A stretch of 64,000 bases of DNA, from contig NC_087245.1 of the NCBI RefSeq assembly GCF_037042905.1, positions 12,090,501 through 12,154,500 of the forward strand, read 5' to 3'. Within the stretch, counting starts at the first letter, position 1, and each line of letters opens with the position of its first letter. Source of the stretch: Lytechinus pictus. Its lineage: Eukaryota; Echinodermata; Echinoidea; Temnopleuroida; Toxopneustidae. A program made the translations under genes and the position numbers. A model generated the notes under the pieces. That model saw only the letters and a list, made by a program, of their open reading frames with translations. It was not told where the DNA came from and did no database searches. Of the stretch, positions 1-12,500 are shown in pieces.

Positions 1-2639
1 TGAAAGGGAATAGTTAATTATAGCTACGCATTGCTCATTGAGACTGCAATAATGCAGTTTACATTTGACCTCTGAATGTGATAAATCTATTAATTAGCAA
101 GGTAATGTCATGGTACTGGAGTGTTGTGCTTTCTTAACAGGATGTTTTTCTGTTGAAATGAACAAATTCTCTGAACAATCGTTGTGAAGTAAACTGATGT
201 CATCAAGCCTTTATGCTTGTTTACTGTATATGTTATAATAGATATACATGTATCAGTGTATAGTGGCTAATAAAGATCATGTTGGCAAATTTGTTTATTG
301 TATCAAGGCATTTTGATGCTTCTTAAAAAGAGGTAATGATTCAAATGTCTCTATGATCATGGATATTTTTATGTATCAATTCTCTATTTTCTATTCACTT
401 AGTGGAAATGTATGGTTACTTTACATTATTTGTATCTCTGAATAAAACATCTGACATATCAACATGTCTTTGAACAAGGCATTAGTGCTTTTTTCAATAG
501 TCCCAATGTATACAGGGAACATTAGTAGTCATATCAACATGAAATACATTTTTTTATAAGTTATAACTTTTATAAGATTTTATACTGTGTACTGTTTATC
601 AGTGGTTTTCAACATCTTTTTATTTTCATGCATCAAATTCTTGTACCTCATTTGTGTTAAACAACTGCTGCATTTTATGAACACATAACACAAAAGAGTA
701 ACATTAAATGCAGGAAAATGCACTTCATATAATGGAAAAATTGATTTATATTCGAAATATATCTAATAGTGATGTACAATTTTTTTTTTGTCATGTAACT
801 AAATTTAATCCTCATGTCTATAGACATATCCTGTAATACAATAATATAATTCTCTGTTCTCATTGTATTTCATTATAATAAGAATGGAAATTACATTACA
901 TACATGTATGCAAAGTAAATTTTGTTAGGTTTTGTTAGGTTTGTCCACATACTATCTATATTAATGAGATAAATATGTAATTGGAATTTTATATATTCAC
1001 TACTAGTGAATGGAAAAAAATAATTCAAGGCAGTTCACAAAGGCATGTGCATTAAAACTAGTTACATCACAAAAAATATTCTGTTGGCAGAAATACAGTG
1101 CATTTACATACTAATATCAATATCCTGTTATTTTGTAATAGTCACCTACAGTTAAGAGTGAACCACACTATTGATGTGGTTTATCATTGTGTAGATCTGT
1201 CTGTAATAATTCATTCCAATCTTTTGGAAACATTGCCTTGTTTCTTTATTTGAAGAATGTGTGTCATGCACTTCCGGTTATTTATTTATTTTTAAAGATA
1301 TTTTAGTATATTCCACTTTTATGACCACAGTAACAGAAGATGCTTCATTTTTGTCTGGAAGTAGCGGAAGGTTTTAAGCTGCTTCTGACAACATTTTTCT
1401 ATCAGCTGTCTGCTCCTTTAATCAAAAGTGGATTATTTTGCTCTCAATCTTCGTAGTGATTATGGTTTTGTGTCAAGTCCCAATCTCATGTTAAAGAGGG
1501 TGTGAACCCCATTCCTGCATGATTAGAATTTCCCTTTATTTTCTCATATATTTATCTATCAGCCTGAGCTGATTCAATCTTAAGATTCTAGCCTGATCAG
1601 TCCACATTGATGTTAATCTTCATTTTTAAGAAAATTCAATCAATCCAAATTGAAAGCCTATAGTCTAGGCGGAGACTGCAGTAATTGTTTTTGCCTTTGC
1701 CACAATTTGTATTCTTTGCCGCATCACACGTATTGCTTGCATTCAGCATAACAGTAAAGACAATAACTGCAGCCTTTGACTAGATTATTGGCCACCCAAG
1801 TGGAGGAATTCTCACTTGTCGAATGCTCACTTACGGGCCCCATTTATGAAAAGCATGCGCTGGTATTAGGAATATAAAGTATTACCCCGTGTCAAAATCT
1901 GAATGCATCTTCACTTCCTGATCAGCTGGAAAAGTCACAAAATAATGCACATTTTGGGGGAAAAATGCAACTCTGCAAGTTGGCTCAGGATTATAGTATT
2001 GATATGATTCTCGTGGAATAGCCCTCTTATTGCAATCTCCAATAATCTTGTTTTTTCTGATGTGTTTAGTTGGCCACATTAGAAATGTTGGCTAATTTTG
2101 AAATTCTGGCTGGTGTAAACATACCACATTTTGTCAACTTTGGCATAAAACCTTGGTAAACAATGAAGAGGTATTTAAACTAAAGTATGAACTTGGAAAG
2201 TAATGAATTTTCTGTCACTATCAAAATCCATTATTTTTATTATTTTTATGTCATTATTAACCGTTGTCATTTTTATCATTATGATTCTCTTATTATTGCT
2301 TCTACTATGAAAATGATTATTAGTTATTCCTATCACTATTATATTATTACTTTCAATATAAGCATTTAAATGAGTGGTTTCAATTTCTCCTGATCAGGTT
2401 CTATATAACAATTATTGTCATTAATATTATGGAAATATGTTCGTATGCATTTGTATTTAAAAACAAAAGTATAAATCTCATGTATACAGTCTTGATTAAT
2501 TAAAATGTCAGTTTACTATGTCAAAAGGAATACAAAATTTCATGCATTTAATATATTTGTATTCGAAGATACATAAGAAGATACAAGATAGTAAGAGCTT
2601 GAGAGATTGTCACTTGCTTACGAAAGAGAGGTAATGCTG
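1..2639. other. AT-rich stretch with no supportable gene
   Basis: No coding exon, RNA gene or clear element was recognised. All open frames are short and lack family similarity. An AATAAA lies near 440, so part of this could be the 3' untranslated region of a gene outside the window, but nothing shows that directly. Confidence 0.5.
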
Positions 2640-2945
2640 AAAAAGATTATAATGAAGTAGTGATGATGTTGTTGTATATGATGGTGATACCGGGGGGGGG
2701 GGTGATGCTTATGGTGGTGATGATAATGGCGATGATGGTGGTAGTGATGCTGATGATTGATGGTGGTGATGATGATGATATATGATGGTGGTGGTGGTGA
2801 TGATGATGATGGTGGTGGTCGTGGTGATGACGGTGATGCTGATGATAATGTGATGATGAAGATGATGACGATGGTAGTGTGATGACGGTAGTGGTGGTGA
2901 TGATGGTGGTGGTGCTGATGACAATGATGCTGATGATGATGCGGT
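2640..2945. repeat. GAT/GGT trinucleotide microsatellite
   Basis: Imperfect runs of gatgatgat and ggtggtggt, beginning beside a poly-G tract near 2693. The Ser/His-rich antisense reading frame here is an artefact of the repeat. Confidence 0.85.
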
Positions 2946-3492
2946 TGTTACATCAGATTCCCTATCATCTAAATCATAATTAGCTTTGTCAAATCCCACC
3001 CTTATGATATGAAAACTCATGTTGCTTACAATCATCTAATAGCAAAGTTTGCAAGCGTGAGAGCAAGTTGCCCACCCCACCCCAAAATCTCAAACTGGCT
3101 GTCATGCGCTCATAGATGGCGCAAATTCAGAATGAGCTAATGGGTGAATTGATGATGGTGAGTAGTATATAGATGTATAATTTCGTTCTTTAGAAACATT
3201 TTGGGGCTGGCCAAAATAAACTGTGCAGGATGAGAACACGAAGGACAATGGAAAAAATAATAAAGAAAAAAAAAATCGTCATTTCATTTTCAAAATTGTT
3301 GAAAAAATAATGTCTCCTTAGCTATCAACTAAAGGCCTATAATTAGATTAATTTTATTTCGGTTCATAATTATAGGTAAGGTCCATCTTAGCAACAGTAT
3401 TCTTCCAACTAGTTAAGAATTTTTATAGAAAGAAGACGATTTGTAAAGCATGTTAATTTATAATCTTGTACTGTAGTCACGATCCCTAAATT

Positions 3493-4090
3493 TTAAGGTC
3501 AAGTGAACCCCATAAAAATTGCTGATTTGAATCAATAGAGAAAAATCAAATAAGCATAACGCTGAAAATTTCATCAAAAGCAGATGTAAAATAAGAAAGT
3601 TAAGACATTTTAAAGTTTTGCTTATAATTTTTCACAAAACAGTTACATACACAACTCAGTGACATGCAAATGAGAGGGTCAATGATGTCCCTCACTCACT
3701 ATTTCTTTTGTTTTGGTTTTCAATTTTTACAGATTTGACAATAATGACCAACATGACTGAACAAAAGTTAGAACAATGGCAATTCCACATGTTTGAGGAG
3801 GAATATAACTCTGTTTCACATGACATCGAGGAGAAAATTAGAATGTTTCACATTTTATGTAATAAAATAGGGTCATACAAAAGGAATAATGGGTGGGTGG
3901 GTTACGTCATTAGTCTCTCATTTGCATACCGACCAGGATCGATGTGCATATAATGTGAAACGGGGCGAAACTTAAAAACAACTTTCTTTAATAGTTTACA
4001 TAAGATTTTAATGACAATTTCAGTTTTATGCTTGTTGGATTTTTAAAAATCCAAGTCAGCTTTTTGTTGGGGGTAGACACGGTCCTTTAA
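3493..4090. mobile_element. TTAA-flanked palindromic MITE, copy 1
   Basis: The element begins TTAAGGTCAAGTGAACCCC and ends GGTCCTTTAA, with long subterminal inverted repeats (aaaatttcatcaaaa near the left, its complement near the right). The same sequence organisation recurs at 22079-22693 and 39424-40044. No coding capacity. The TTAA ends suggest mobilisation by a piggyBac-type transposase (family knowledge; no transposase is seen here). Confidence 0.75.
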
Positions 4091-4367
4091 TAATTTTGCG
4101 TGAAACGGTGATTTCCATAGCCAGTGAGCATTCAAATCGGGAAAGTGATAATCAAAATTTCATCACATTTAATTTCATCATATTAAAAAAAAAGAAAGGG
4201 GGCGTCTTGGAATCTAACAACAAAGCCGTGGCAATAGTTATGAAATAAAGCAGAAAAAAGTTACCAATTGTCCTAACTTATTCACAATGAGTGCATGGTA
4301 AACAATTATGTGAAACAACGCGCGGTTGCAATTTGTAATTCACTTTGAAAGCATGCTAACCTTTAGC

Positions 4368-4693
4368 GTACCTAAGGGGGGGGGGGGGCAGGGGGGCAGA
4401 CTGCCCCCCTGACGAGTCACAACCCATGCAGGGGACGTATCCCTGCCCCCCTGACGAGTCACAACTGATACAGGGGTACAGGGGACGTGCCCCCCCCCCC
4501 CCTTTGAGAAGCCAAATTAATAATTTGTAATGTGTTTTTTTTTGCTCGTCAATTTTGTTTTCTGGTAAGAAAGAAATCCTTTATTTGTGGTTGAAGACCT
4601 TTTTTTTTTTTTTGCTTGTCAAATTTTTTCGCGGACGAAATATCTTCCAAAAAATTTGCCCCCCTTCTGGAAAATCCTAGGTACGCCAGTGAT
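4368..4693. mobile_element. Short inverted-repeat element with poly-G/poly-C ends
   Basis: Left end gcgtacctaagg runs into a 13-base G tract; right end cctaggtacgcc is its inverted counterpart. Inside are a duplicated ccccctgacgagtcacaac block and T-rich tracts followed by gcttgtcaa, a module also found at 38510-38610. Confidence 0.65.
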
Positions 4694-4814
4694 GCTAACT
4701 ATATCAAAATGAGAGAACATCTCTAGTTGGGTCATGGAACGGGCGTTTATAAACTGAAGGCCCGGAACAGCAAGTGTGCTAGTCTTTGCGTGATAGCACT
4801 CTTGTTGACCAAAG

Positions 4815-4905
4815 TTCCAATCAGGGTCTGTGCCTGCAAACTAATCAAAACCGTTCTGAGGCCCGGCCTCAGTTAGTCTGCAGGCACAGACCCTGATTGA
4901 AACAA
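4815..4905. repeat. Hairpin-forming inverted repeat
   Basis: Arms of about 24 bases around aatcagggtctgtgcctgca and its complement tgcaggcacagaccctgatt enclose a loop of roughly 40 bases. Probably a small foldback transposable element. Confidence 0.75.
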
Positions 4906-5602
4906 GTGCGTCTCCACGCGGAGACTAGCACATATTTATTTAACTTCGGAAACGTTCATCAAAAGTCCATTTTATCATCTACATTTCTTATTTGCAAATC
5001 TGCGTTAAAACAAATGTCATACCCCCTTTTCCTTTCCCCCACAATGTTTCTCTTTTTCCCCTCCCCGCCCCCCTCCGTTTCTCTCCTACCACTGTTTGTT
5101 TGTTGATTTATACGGCGCATGCGCGCTAAACATCGGGGATTTCCCATTTCGAAATCGGCCTCGTCAGTTTTTTTATTCGATATTCTGAAACGCGTCATTA
5201 ATCATAAACGGGTCATTACTCTGTACTATATCATTCACGAATTCGAGATTTCTGTAGACTCTTGCCAAAGAAGAATTTTAAATATCGGATCAAGGCCAAG
5301 GTAAGCAGTGATAAATTAATAAATCTGTTTTCCGGACAGTTTTTGTAAATATCCGAACAAGAAAGAGATCGAGAAGGAAGAAGAATCGCCGAAGACATGG
5401 AAGAAGAGTCTGAGTCTGACTTCAGCCTGAAGTTCAGGAATAGAACTAGTACTAGTAGTAGGATGGGGGGTCGGGTGTCCGGACACTTTATATTTTTGAA
5501 GCATTCTTTTTTGTCTTTGGATTACACTAAACATTTGACTTCAATAGTTGTAATCATCTTCTATTTTGTTCTCTATAATATTTCCTAACACTTTGTATGG
5601 TC

Positions 5603-6055
5603 AGTTCCCCCATGTCTGCGCGGTCTCCCAAGTCTGCGCACCCGCGTATCTGCGCGATTCTAGTAAAAGAAGATACGCAACGAGCACGAACTTTACACAT
5701 GCAATACATAGACAGGTATTCATAAAAAAATCTGACTCAAAATGGTGGAAAAATAATGAATTCAGGGCATTTCATGCGACGGCCTCAAAATGCAGCCTTT
5801 GTCATCAAAATCCCCGAATCGTGTGCAAAGTGAATGAGTGCGCAGACATGGGGTACCATTTTTTTTTTCAATCTGAAAATGACTGCCCGAGGTTTTTTCA
5901 AGAAAATCTTATGTTTTCTTTCATTTTTTAATGAGAAATTTGGTACACTTACTCTTAATAATATAAGAAACACTATTAACCAAAAGATTTTGTGAAATAA
6001 GAAGAAATTCATGTTAAATCTTAACTCAAATTGTTAGGTGCGCAGACTTGGGGCC
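5603..6055. mobile_element. Nested inverted-repeat element (GCGCAGAC motif)
   Basis: ccccatgtctgcgc near 5607 pairs with gcgcagacatgggg near 5850, and cccaagtctgcgcacc near 5627 pairs with ggtgcgcagacttgggg near 6037. The paired motifs suggest either an element inside an element or a longer copy of the same family. No protein signal. Confidence 0.55.
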
Positions 6056-7029
6056 CACCATCATACTAAAAATTGATGAAACTTCGCTTGTAAATTTTTC
6101 CAAATGACTTTCTAAAATTGATCGTCCGGACACACAACAAGTCGGTATACAACAAGGCCCTGACTCTGTCTCATTCTAGCTCGTGACTCGTGTTGAGCAA
6201 TCTTGACTTGAGACGGCTGGGTTCGGGGGTCACGGACCGAGTGAACATGACAACTCGAGGGAACTTGACGGGCCAATTTATTTAATGTTCACTTAGGCCC
6301 TAATATTAAGTTAAAATGTAACAGAAGTTTGCACCATCTACATCGATCCTTTTACTCGATCTCCATCATCATCATACTTCCGGAACCAGTAATTTAAAAC
6401 AATTTAAACTAAAGTAAAGACAAAGTCAAGACTTTCATTTTCAAATTCAAGCACAGATTTATCTTAGTTCTTACTCTAATACCTAACGACATAGATCTTG
6501 ATGAGTAGTGACTAGTGAACCACAAATATCCACCTAACAAATACTGAGTAATAAAAAAAAAATCATTTTTTGTGAGTATATGCCCTTTTGGCTTGGAACC
6601 ATCTCCCACCTCACTCAGGTAGTGAACAGCACATCACTAGAGTTGTCTAATCGAAGATTGAAAAGAGCCACGTACGATACGACTAGATATCATTGCATCC
6701 TCTCTTGAATTGAATAACTTTATAGTTTATAACTTTTTTGTCCGTATTAAACTTAAAGCCGGAAATTCTTTTTTCACTGGTTTACACACAGGTAGATACA
6801 AATTACAATGTATATACACAGATGACAGAACAAAACAAAAGATGATGAAAACATGTCAACATGAGGAAATAATTCCAACTCAGGTATACATGGTTCACTC
6901 AAAATTTACAACACACTAGTATTTGAAATACAAGTCTCTTATCTACTACATTTAAATGTATACCAACAACTGGTCCAGCAGTGTATACATCCAGGTGATT
7001 CCAAGTTAGCATGGATGTATCCTATGGTC

Positions 7030-7514
7030 ACCCAAGGGTTCATTACATGCCGCCGCGCACAGAAAAATCAAGCCATAGAAGTTGTGTGTTGTGGACACCA
7101 GAAGTTGGATCCCAGCAATTGCGACCCGCTAGTTAGAAATCCACTGCCAAACGCGGTTCATGGTGCGAGGTTAGTATACTAATACTAACCTCGCAATACG
7201 TGTGAGTGTCCTATGGTATGGACCAGTGGGCCTGGACGGATTCTAAGCCTAACATGCCTAAGAGTAGACTAGAGTATTAAAGACTGCTAATTTTTTTGAT
7301 CTAGGTCTATCTAGTATCTTGCTTGAATTTATAAGACTAGTGTCTAGTTAATACTCAAGGTTTCATTACATGCCGCTGCACACAGAAAAATCAAGCCATA
7401 GAAGTCGTGTGTTGTGGACGCCAGAAGTGGTGTCGCAGCACACGCGACCCACTGCCAAAGGGTTTTTTTGGTGCAAGGTTAGTATCCTAATCCTAACCTC
7501 ACACTAGTGTGAGT
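7030..7514. repeat. Two tandem copies of a roughly 160-base repeat
   Basis: cattacatgccgc followed by acagaaaaatcaagccatag occurs near 7032 and again near 7363, and both copies end in a ggttagtat...actaacctc palindrome followed by gtgagtg. The copies have diverged by point changes and small gaps, so the duplication is not recent. Confidence 0.7.
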
Positions 7515-7682
7515 GGTTAATACTTTAATACAATGTATTCCCCACTTTTTCACTGCAACCACCCTGCCTATATGGAATCTACTTGTAGATCTATCTATGC
7601 AGTACACAAAACACACTTAATAAATACTTCAACATAATACTTTTGTAACCAAAAAATGAGGCAAAAATACTTATTTCCATCC

Positions 7683-8225
7683 GGGGGGAGGGGGGGTACT
7701 CGAATTATACCATGATACCTATGTGCCGCGCCAAAGTGGGTTGGGGGCTCTGGAACTATATTTTGGTCTGAAAACGGGGGTCTTTGGAATGGCTCTTGGA
7801 TCAACGATTGCTAAAAATGCAATGCTTTGGAACTGACCACATCGGAATAGGGGGTCTCTGGAACTCATTATATCTTAGGCATAGCGTTGTAGCAACTACG
7901 TAAAAAAAACATGTGCATGTCTTGCTAGATTCATATCGGGCTAGCGCAAGCAAGCTGCGGGCATGGGAAGTTTCGGCGGCCCAGCGCTATGGCTCTGCGG
8001 CAATTGAGCTCGCTGCCCCGACCAGCTGAGTAGTTCATGGTGGGCGTGCACTAGAACGACAAATCACAAATTTGAGGGTCTCTTGAAAGGGAAAAAATAG
8101 GGATTTCTATGGCTTTCTGAATTGATGATGCTCTGGAAAGGAAATTTAGGCTGAAAATGGGGGTCTCAACCATGGCACATAATATGTATCATACATTTAT
8201 TGAAGTACCCCCCCCCCCACCCCCT
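7683..8225. mobile_element. Inverted-repeat element with GGGGGTACT / AGTACCCCC ends
   Basis: The left end (ggggggtactcgaattata...atgatacctatgtgcc) is approximately complementary to the right end (ggcacataatatgtatcat...gaagtaccccccc). Internal sequence has no open frame of note. Confidence 0.6.
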
Positions 8226-8764
8226 GGGATTTCCATATTCTAGTTACAAGTGATTTATTTTTCACTATTATGGGGGATCATTTTTTTTCATTCACAAAGA
8301 GCACTAAAAAACTTTAGTTTTTTGCATTTTTTTGTGAAGGCCCTCTATTTGTGGAAAGTAAAATTGCTTCAGAATTGTCAAAAAACATTCTCTATTTGTA
8401 ATTTAGAAAAAATAATTAAAAGAAATTCAATTTACTTCAGAGCCAATTTATAATGATGAATAGTTGTACTGGAAACTGACAGTGTCAAAAAATCAAGCTT
8501 TTGTCCCAAAAATAAGAGAAAATAAGCTAAGCATTGCTCATTTGCACCCTTCTTTTGTGACAGACCACCCACTATACACTAATTTTACGGCCGATTCTTG
8601 AATTGATTCTTGATTCATTAAATGGAGCGATAGGCAGGATCAATGCTCTCTAAACTAATAAACCTTCATGTTAGTTTCTCTCTAATTTAGAATTATGTTG
8701 AAATGGGTGGTACTACATATGATACAAAATATAAATTGATTTCATTTATGACTTTATAAAAAGT

Positions 8765-8890
8765 AATTGTAATTGTAATTGGCAAAAGTAATTGGTACTT
8801 GTAATTGAAAAAATGTAATTTAATTGAAAAGTAATTGTAATTGAACATAATTTCTTCAATTACGTAATTGTAATTGAAGAAAGTAATTGA
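8765..8890. repeat. Degenerate GTAATTG simple repeat
   Basis: About ten iterations of the heptamer-like motif gtaattg or taattgt, with spacer variation. Low-complexity sequence; no gene. Confidence 0.7.
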
Positions 8891-9532
8891 GCCCAACCCT
8901 GATTTTTGTCAATAAATAGTGATTAACTCTTCATAACCAACAATATTTTGGTCATAAAACCATTATCAATATTCAATATTTTTTCTTTATTGCATAATTT
9001 GGATAATATTAAAATATTGCCCATATAATATAATTGTTAGATGATAAGATTTTTAAACTTCATTTGCTAGTCTAATTAGGACCAAGAAGCCACTAAAAGT
9101 TGGAATGAATCTGATTTGATGGCTTGCATGTAGAGTTCCTGTTGTAGCATTAGATTGGGAATGAATCATTTGGGGTAAAAAAAAAATTCATGGAGATAAA
9201 GTACTCTGGTTGTAATAATCGACCTGGGGGGGGGGGGCTGTCTCATGGACGTTATTGCCTAAGGAGTAATGGCGCATCAAGGATGGTCAAAATAATAATC
9301 TGTAACAATATAAATTCAAAGGCACCATAAAACTTTCAATGTATTTAAATTTACAAGAACATGTCGATTTAAACTGTTGTTGCCTATTTGAACTGGGAGA
9401 TCACACTTTATAGAAACTCAAATAATAATTCAGTATTCAATGGGTTAAATAAGTCTTTCATTGCTTCTGCTCATTTTTTCATGCATTCACAGTTAGAAGA
9501 CTTCTACATACATCGAAACACATCCATAAATC

Positions 9533-12500
9533 ATGATAGATAAAGATGCTCTCTTCGATGAACTTTCAAAAAGATTCCCAGCTGGGAAGTATACAACTTT
9601 TTGCAATAAAATGGGTGTTGGCTACAATGAAGCAAAGAGCATGCTGACAAGATGTAAAGAGGACTACAACGTAGCATTGAGAGATCTATTAGGTCAATGG
9701 GATGACAGGATGAAGGGTGTTACCAGGAAGCAAATAGAAGATGCTCTCATCCAGGCAGAGGTTGGTGGACTCTGCTCCATTGTGAGAAAATACTACGAAG
9801 GTATGATACTCCATGGTCACATGTCAAATTTATCACTTTTAGTGATCTTATGACATAATCTTGGTACTCGTCCAGCATCACTTTGATGCACTTTTGTGAT
9901 TTAAGCATATAGGCAGGAAAATGCATTGGATATTTGTTTCACTGTTTAGGACAAGATTTCAGTCAAATTGTTATTATATCATATGATTTGGAGTTTTAAA
10001 ATGGTTATTGATATAAAAGGTTTCAGATGTTTTAGAAATTCAGTCTGTTGTGACTGGTTGCATTTGACAGCAAACTTCTCATTTGGTGACTATTTATCTT
10101 ATTTCACCACACAAACAACATGAATTACCTGAAACTGCAATGTGGAACAATATTTCTTGTGCTGCATCATCTTTTCATAAGACTTGTATGTTCCCTGTGA
10201 TAACGATCAAAACCAACAAGATGATTAAAGTAGAAAGTCATACGTGTATGTGATCTCTATTTCTTTTAACAGCTGACACTAGAGTTGAAGCTGCCTCAGA
10301 CTTCGGAGCTGGAGATGCTACTGTTCAGAGCACTAGCAGTCAGCGTATGAACCAATCGGAGAGAATGGTTCATATGAATCAAAGAGGTAATATAAGTCAA
10401 CTCTGCTTGTTCACAAAATGTGAAACAATATCTATAGTCTGGCACCGTATTTTTGAAGGGGTGTCATCTTGGTGGCACATCAATTTGTCTCTTAGATTTT
10501 GAGGTTTTCATGTAATTACTTAAATGCCTTGGAAAAAAATGTATTTTTTCTAAAACTTTTAATGTAACTTAATAGTTATATTATAGTTACTTGAACTAGT
10601 GCATAATATCATGAGGGTCTTAGGCATAACTGAAAGGTTAGCAATTAATCCTATGCTTGATTTTCACAATTAATTGTACATTGTAGTCAATCGTAAAAAA
10701 AAGACATTGTACGATGATTGCTAAGCTTTGTGTCACCGGCCCCAGATAATTATTCCTAAGACTGAGATCATATAATGTGAATAAAGCAGGTGAAAATGAT
10801 GAAATACTGAAAATGTAGAATTACAAGAACAGTTAAAATAAGGAAAACAAATACAGAATGACAAGGGTGACTAATCCACATCTAATTATGTTTCATCTTT
10901 CAGGTGTGCCAAATACATCTGCTGCTACAGGGGAGACTGAAGCCATTGCCAGTGTAGACATACGTAAACCTGCCAGACAGCAAATTGAAAAGGAGCAGGC
11001 AGAGAGGAAAAATGGTATAAAAATGATGTCGATTATTTTTGTATTCTTCAAGAGAATACTTTTTACAGCTAATTATTATTATTGAATTATCAAATGAATT
11101 TCTAAGGGTGGTTCATTTCAGGACCAACATTATACCCACAAAAGAATACATGGTGTACCGTGAAACTAATACACTCTGATCCTCAAACGTTTAAGTTTTA
11201 TTGGGACTCTTGGGCAGATGTGCATTGAAAATGTATATACTGGCATTTCCATAAAAGTGTAAATGTTAAACACCTTAATTAAACACCTAATATATTACAC
11301 CTTTCTGAAATGATTTTGCTCTAATTTTATATTTAGAGCATATGAAAGTTGTATGTTTTTCAAATTATGGCATGGTAGGTCATGGAGATGAATGGGGCTC
11401 TGGCATACAAATACATATAGTAGGATTATAGGATAGATAATATCATGGCATTGCCCTTTGATGTGTGGTGAGAATATGTATTTTCAGCTGTGGATCAAAG
11501 GAAATATAAGAACAAATTTAATTACATTTCGCCATTTGGCAAGTAAAAGGGTAATGTGACACTATCAATTGAAAAAAAAAAATGATACCAGTCTAAACTG
11601 CTGTTTCTACAGCTTATATCCCTGCAGTTTTCTTTGTAGAATAAGGGCATGCTTGATATTGCCCTTCATTTAGCCAAAATTGGAAATTCTTCATTTATTA
11701 TTGAATTTCTAGAAAAATATGTTGATTATGATCAATATAAAGACATTACCAGAAAGAGCTTTTAGTACTCTATTAGAAAAAAAAAATTTATGGAAAAACT
11801 AAATGTTTTTTACCCTTTTACTTGCTGAACAATGATTTGTACAGTGCGTCCCACAAAAAACGAAACCGAGATTTAGCGATGATTTATCATAACTTAATCA
11901 TAAATACAATAAACAAATGACCCACCAACGTAAAGCTTAGAATCTCCTCTTTCATCTGATACTACAAAGATTATTCCTCATTCACGCATGAGTGAGCAAA
12001 AACAATTCGAAGAAAGGATGCCAAAAACTCATTTGGCGGGGGGTATCTGAATTTCAAAAAGAAAGTCACATGACTAAAAAGTTCAATATCTGCTCTTTTA
12101 TTTGATACCTTAATCACAGAAAATGGTCAAGAAGTAAAAAAGGTATGATCCCTCGAAACAATGCTTGTATTTCCATAATTTCATTAAATAAACTTGTTTT
12201 CACCGGTTTCCCACAGAAAGCTATCGCACATGGCTGATCGTCAACAAAACGGAATGTTGAGTGAGTTTAAACGCTAGCTTGTAAACCTCTTCATTTCATG
12301 AAATTATTGAAAATCAAGCCTTGTTTCAAATAATCAGAACTTTCTTATTTCTTGACCATTTTCTTTAATTGAGGTATCAAATTAAAGAGCAGATATTGAA
12401 CTTTTTGAAAATGTGGTTTTCTTTTTGAAACCCAGATACAGCCCGCCAAGTGACTTTTTGGTATCCCCTTTTCAAATTGTTTTTGCTCACTCATGCGTGG

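Noticed and set aside
5566-5931. 121-residue plus-strand frame with several Cys and His
   Set aside because: Spans an inverted-repeat element (GCGCAGAC motifs); no similarity recognised and no splice support.
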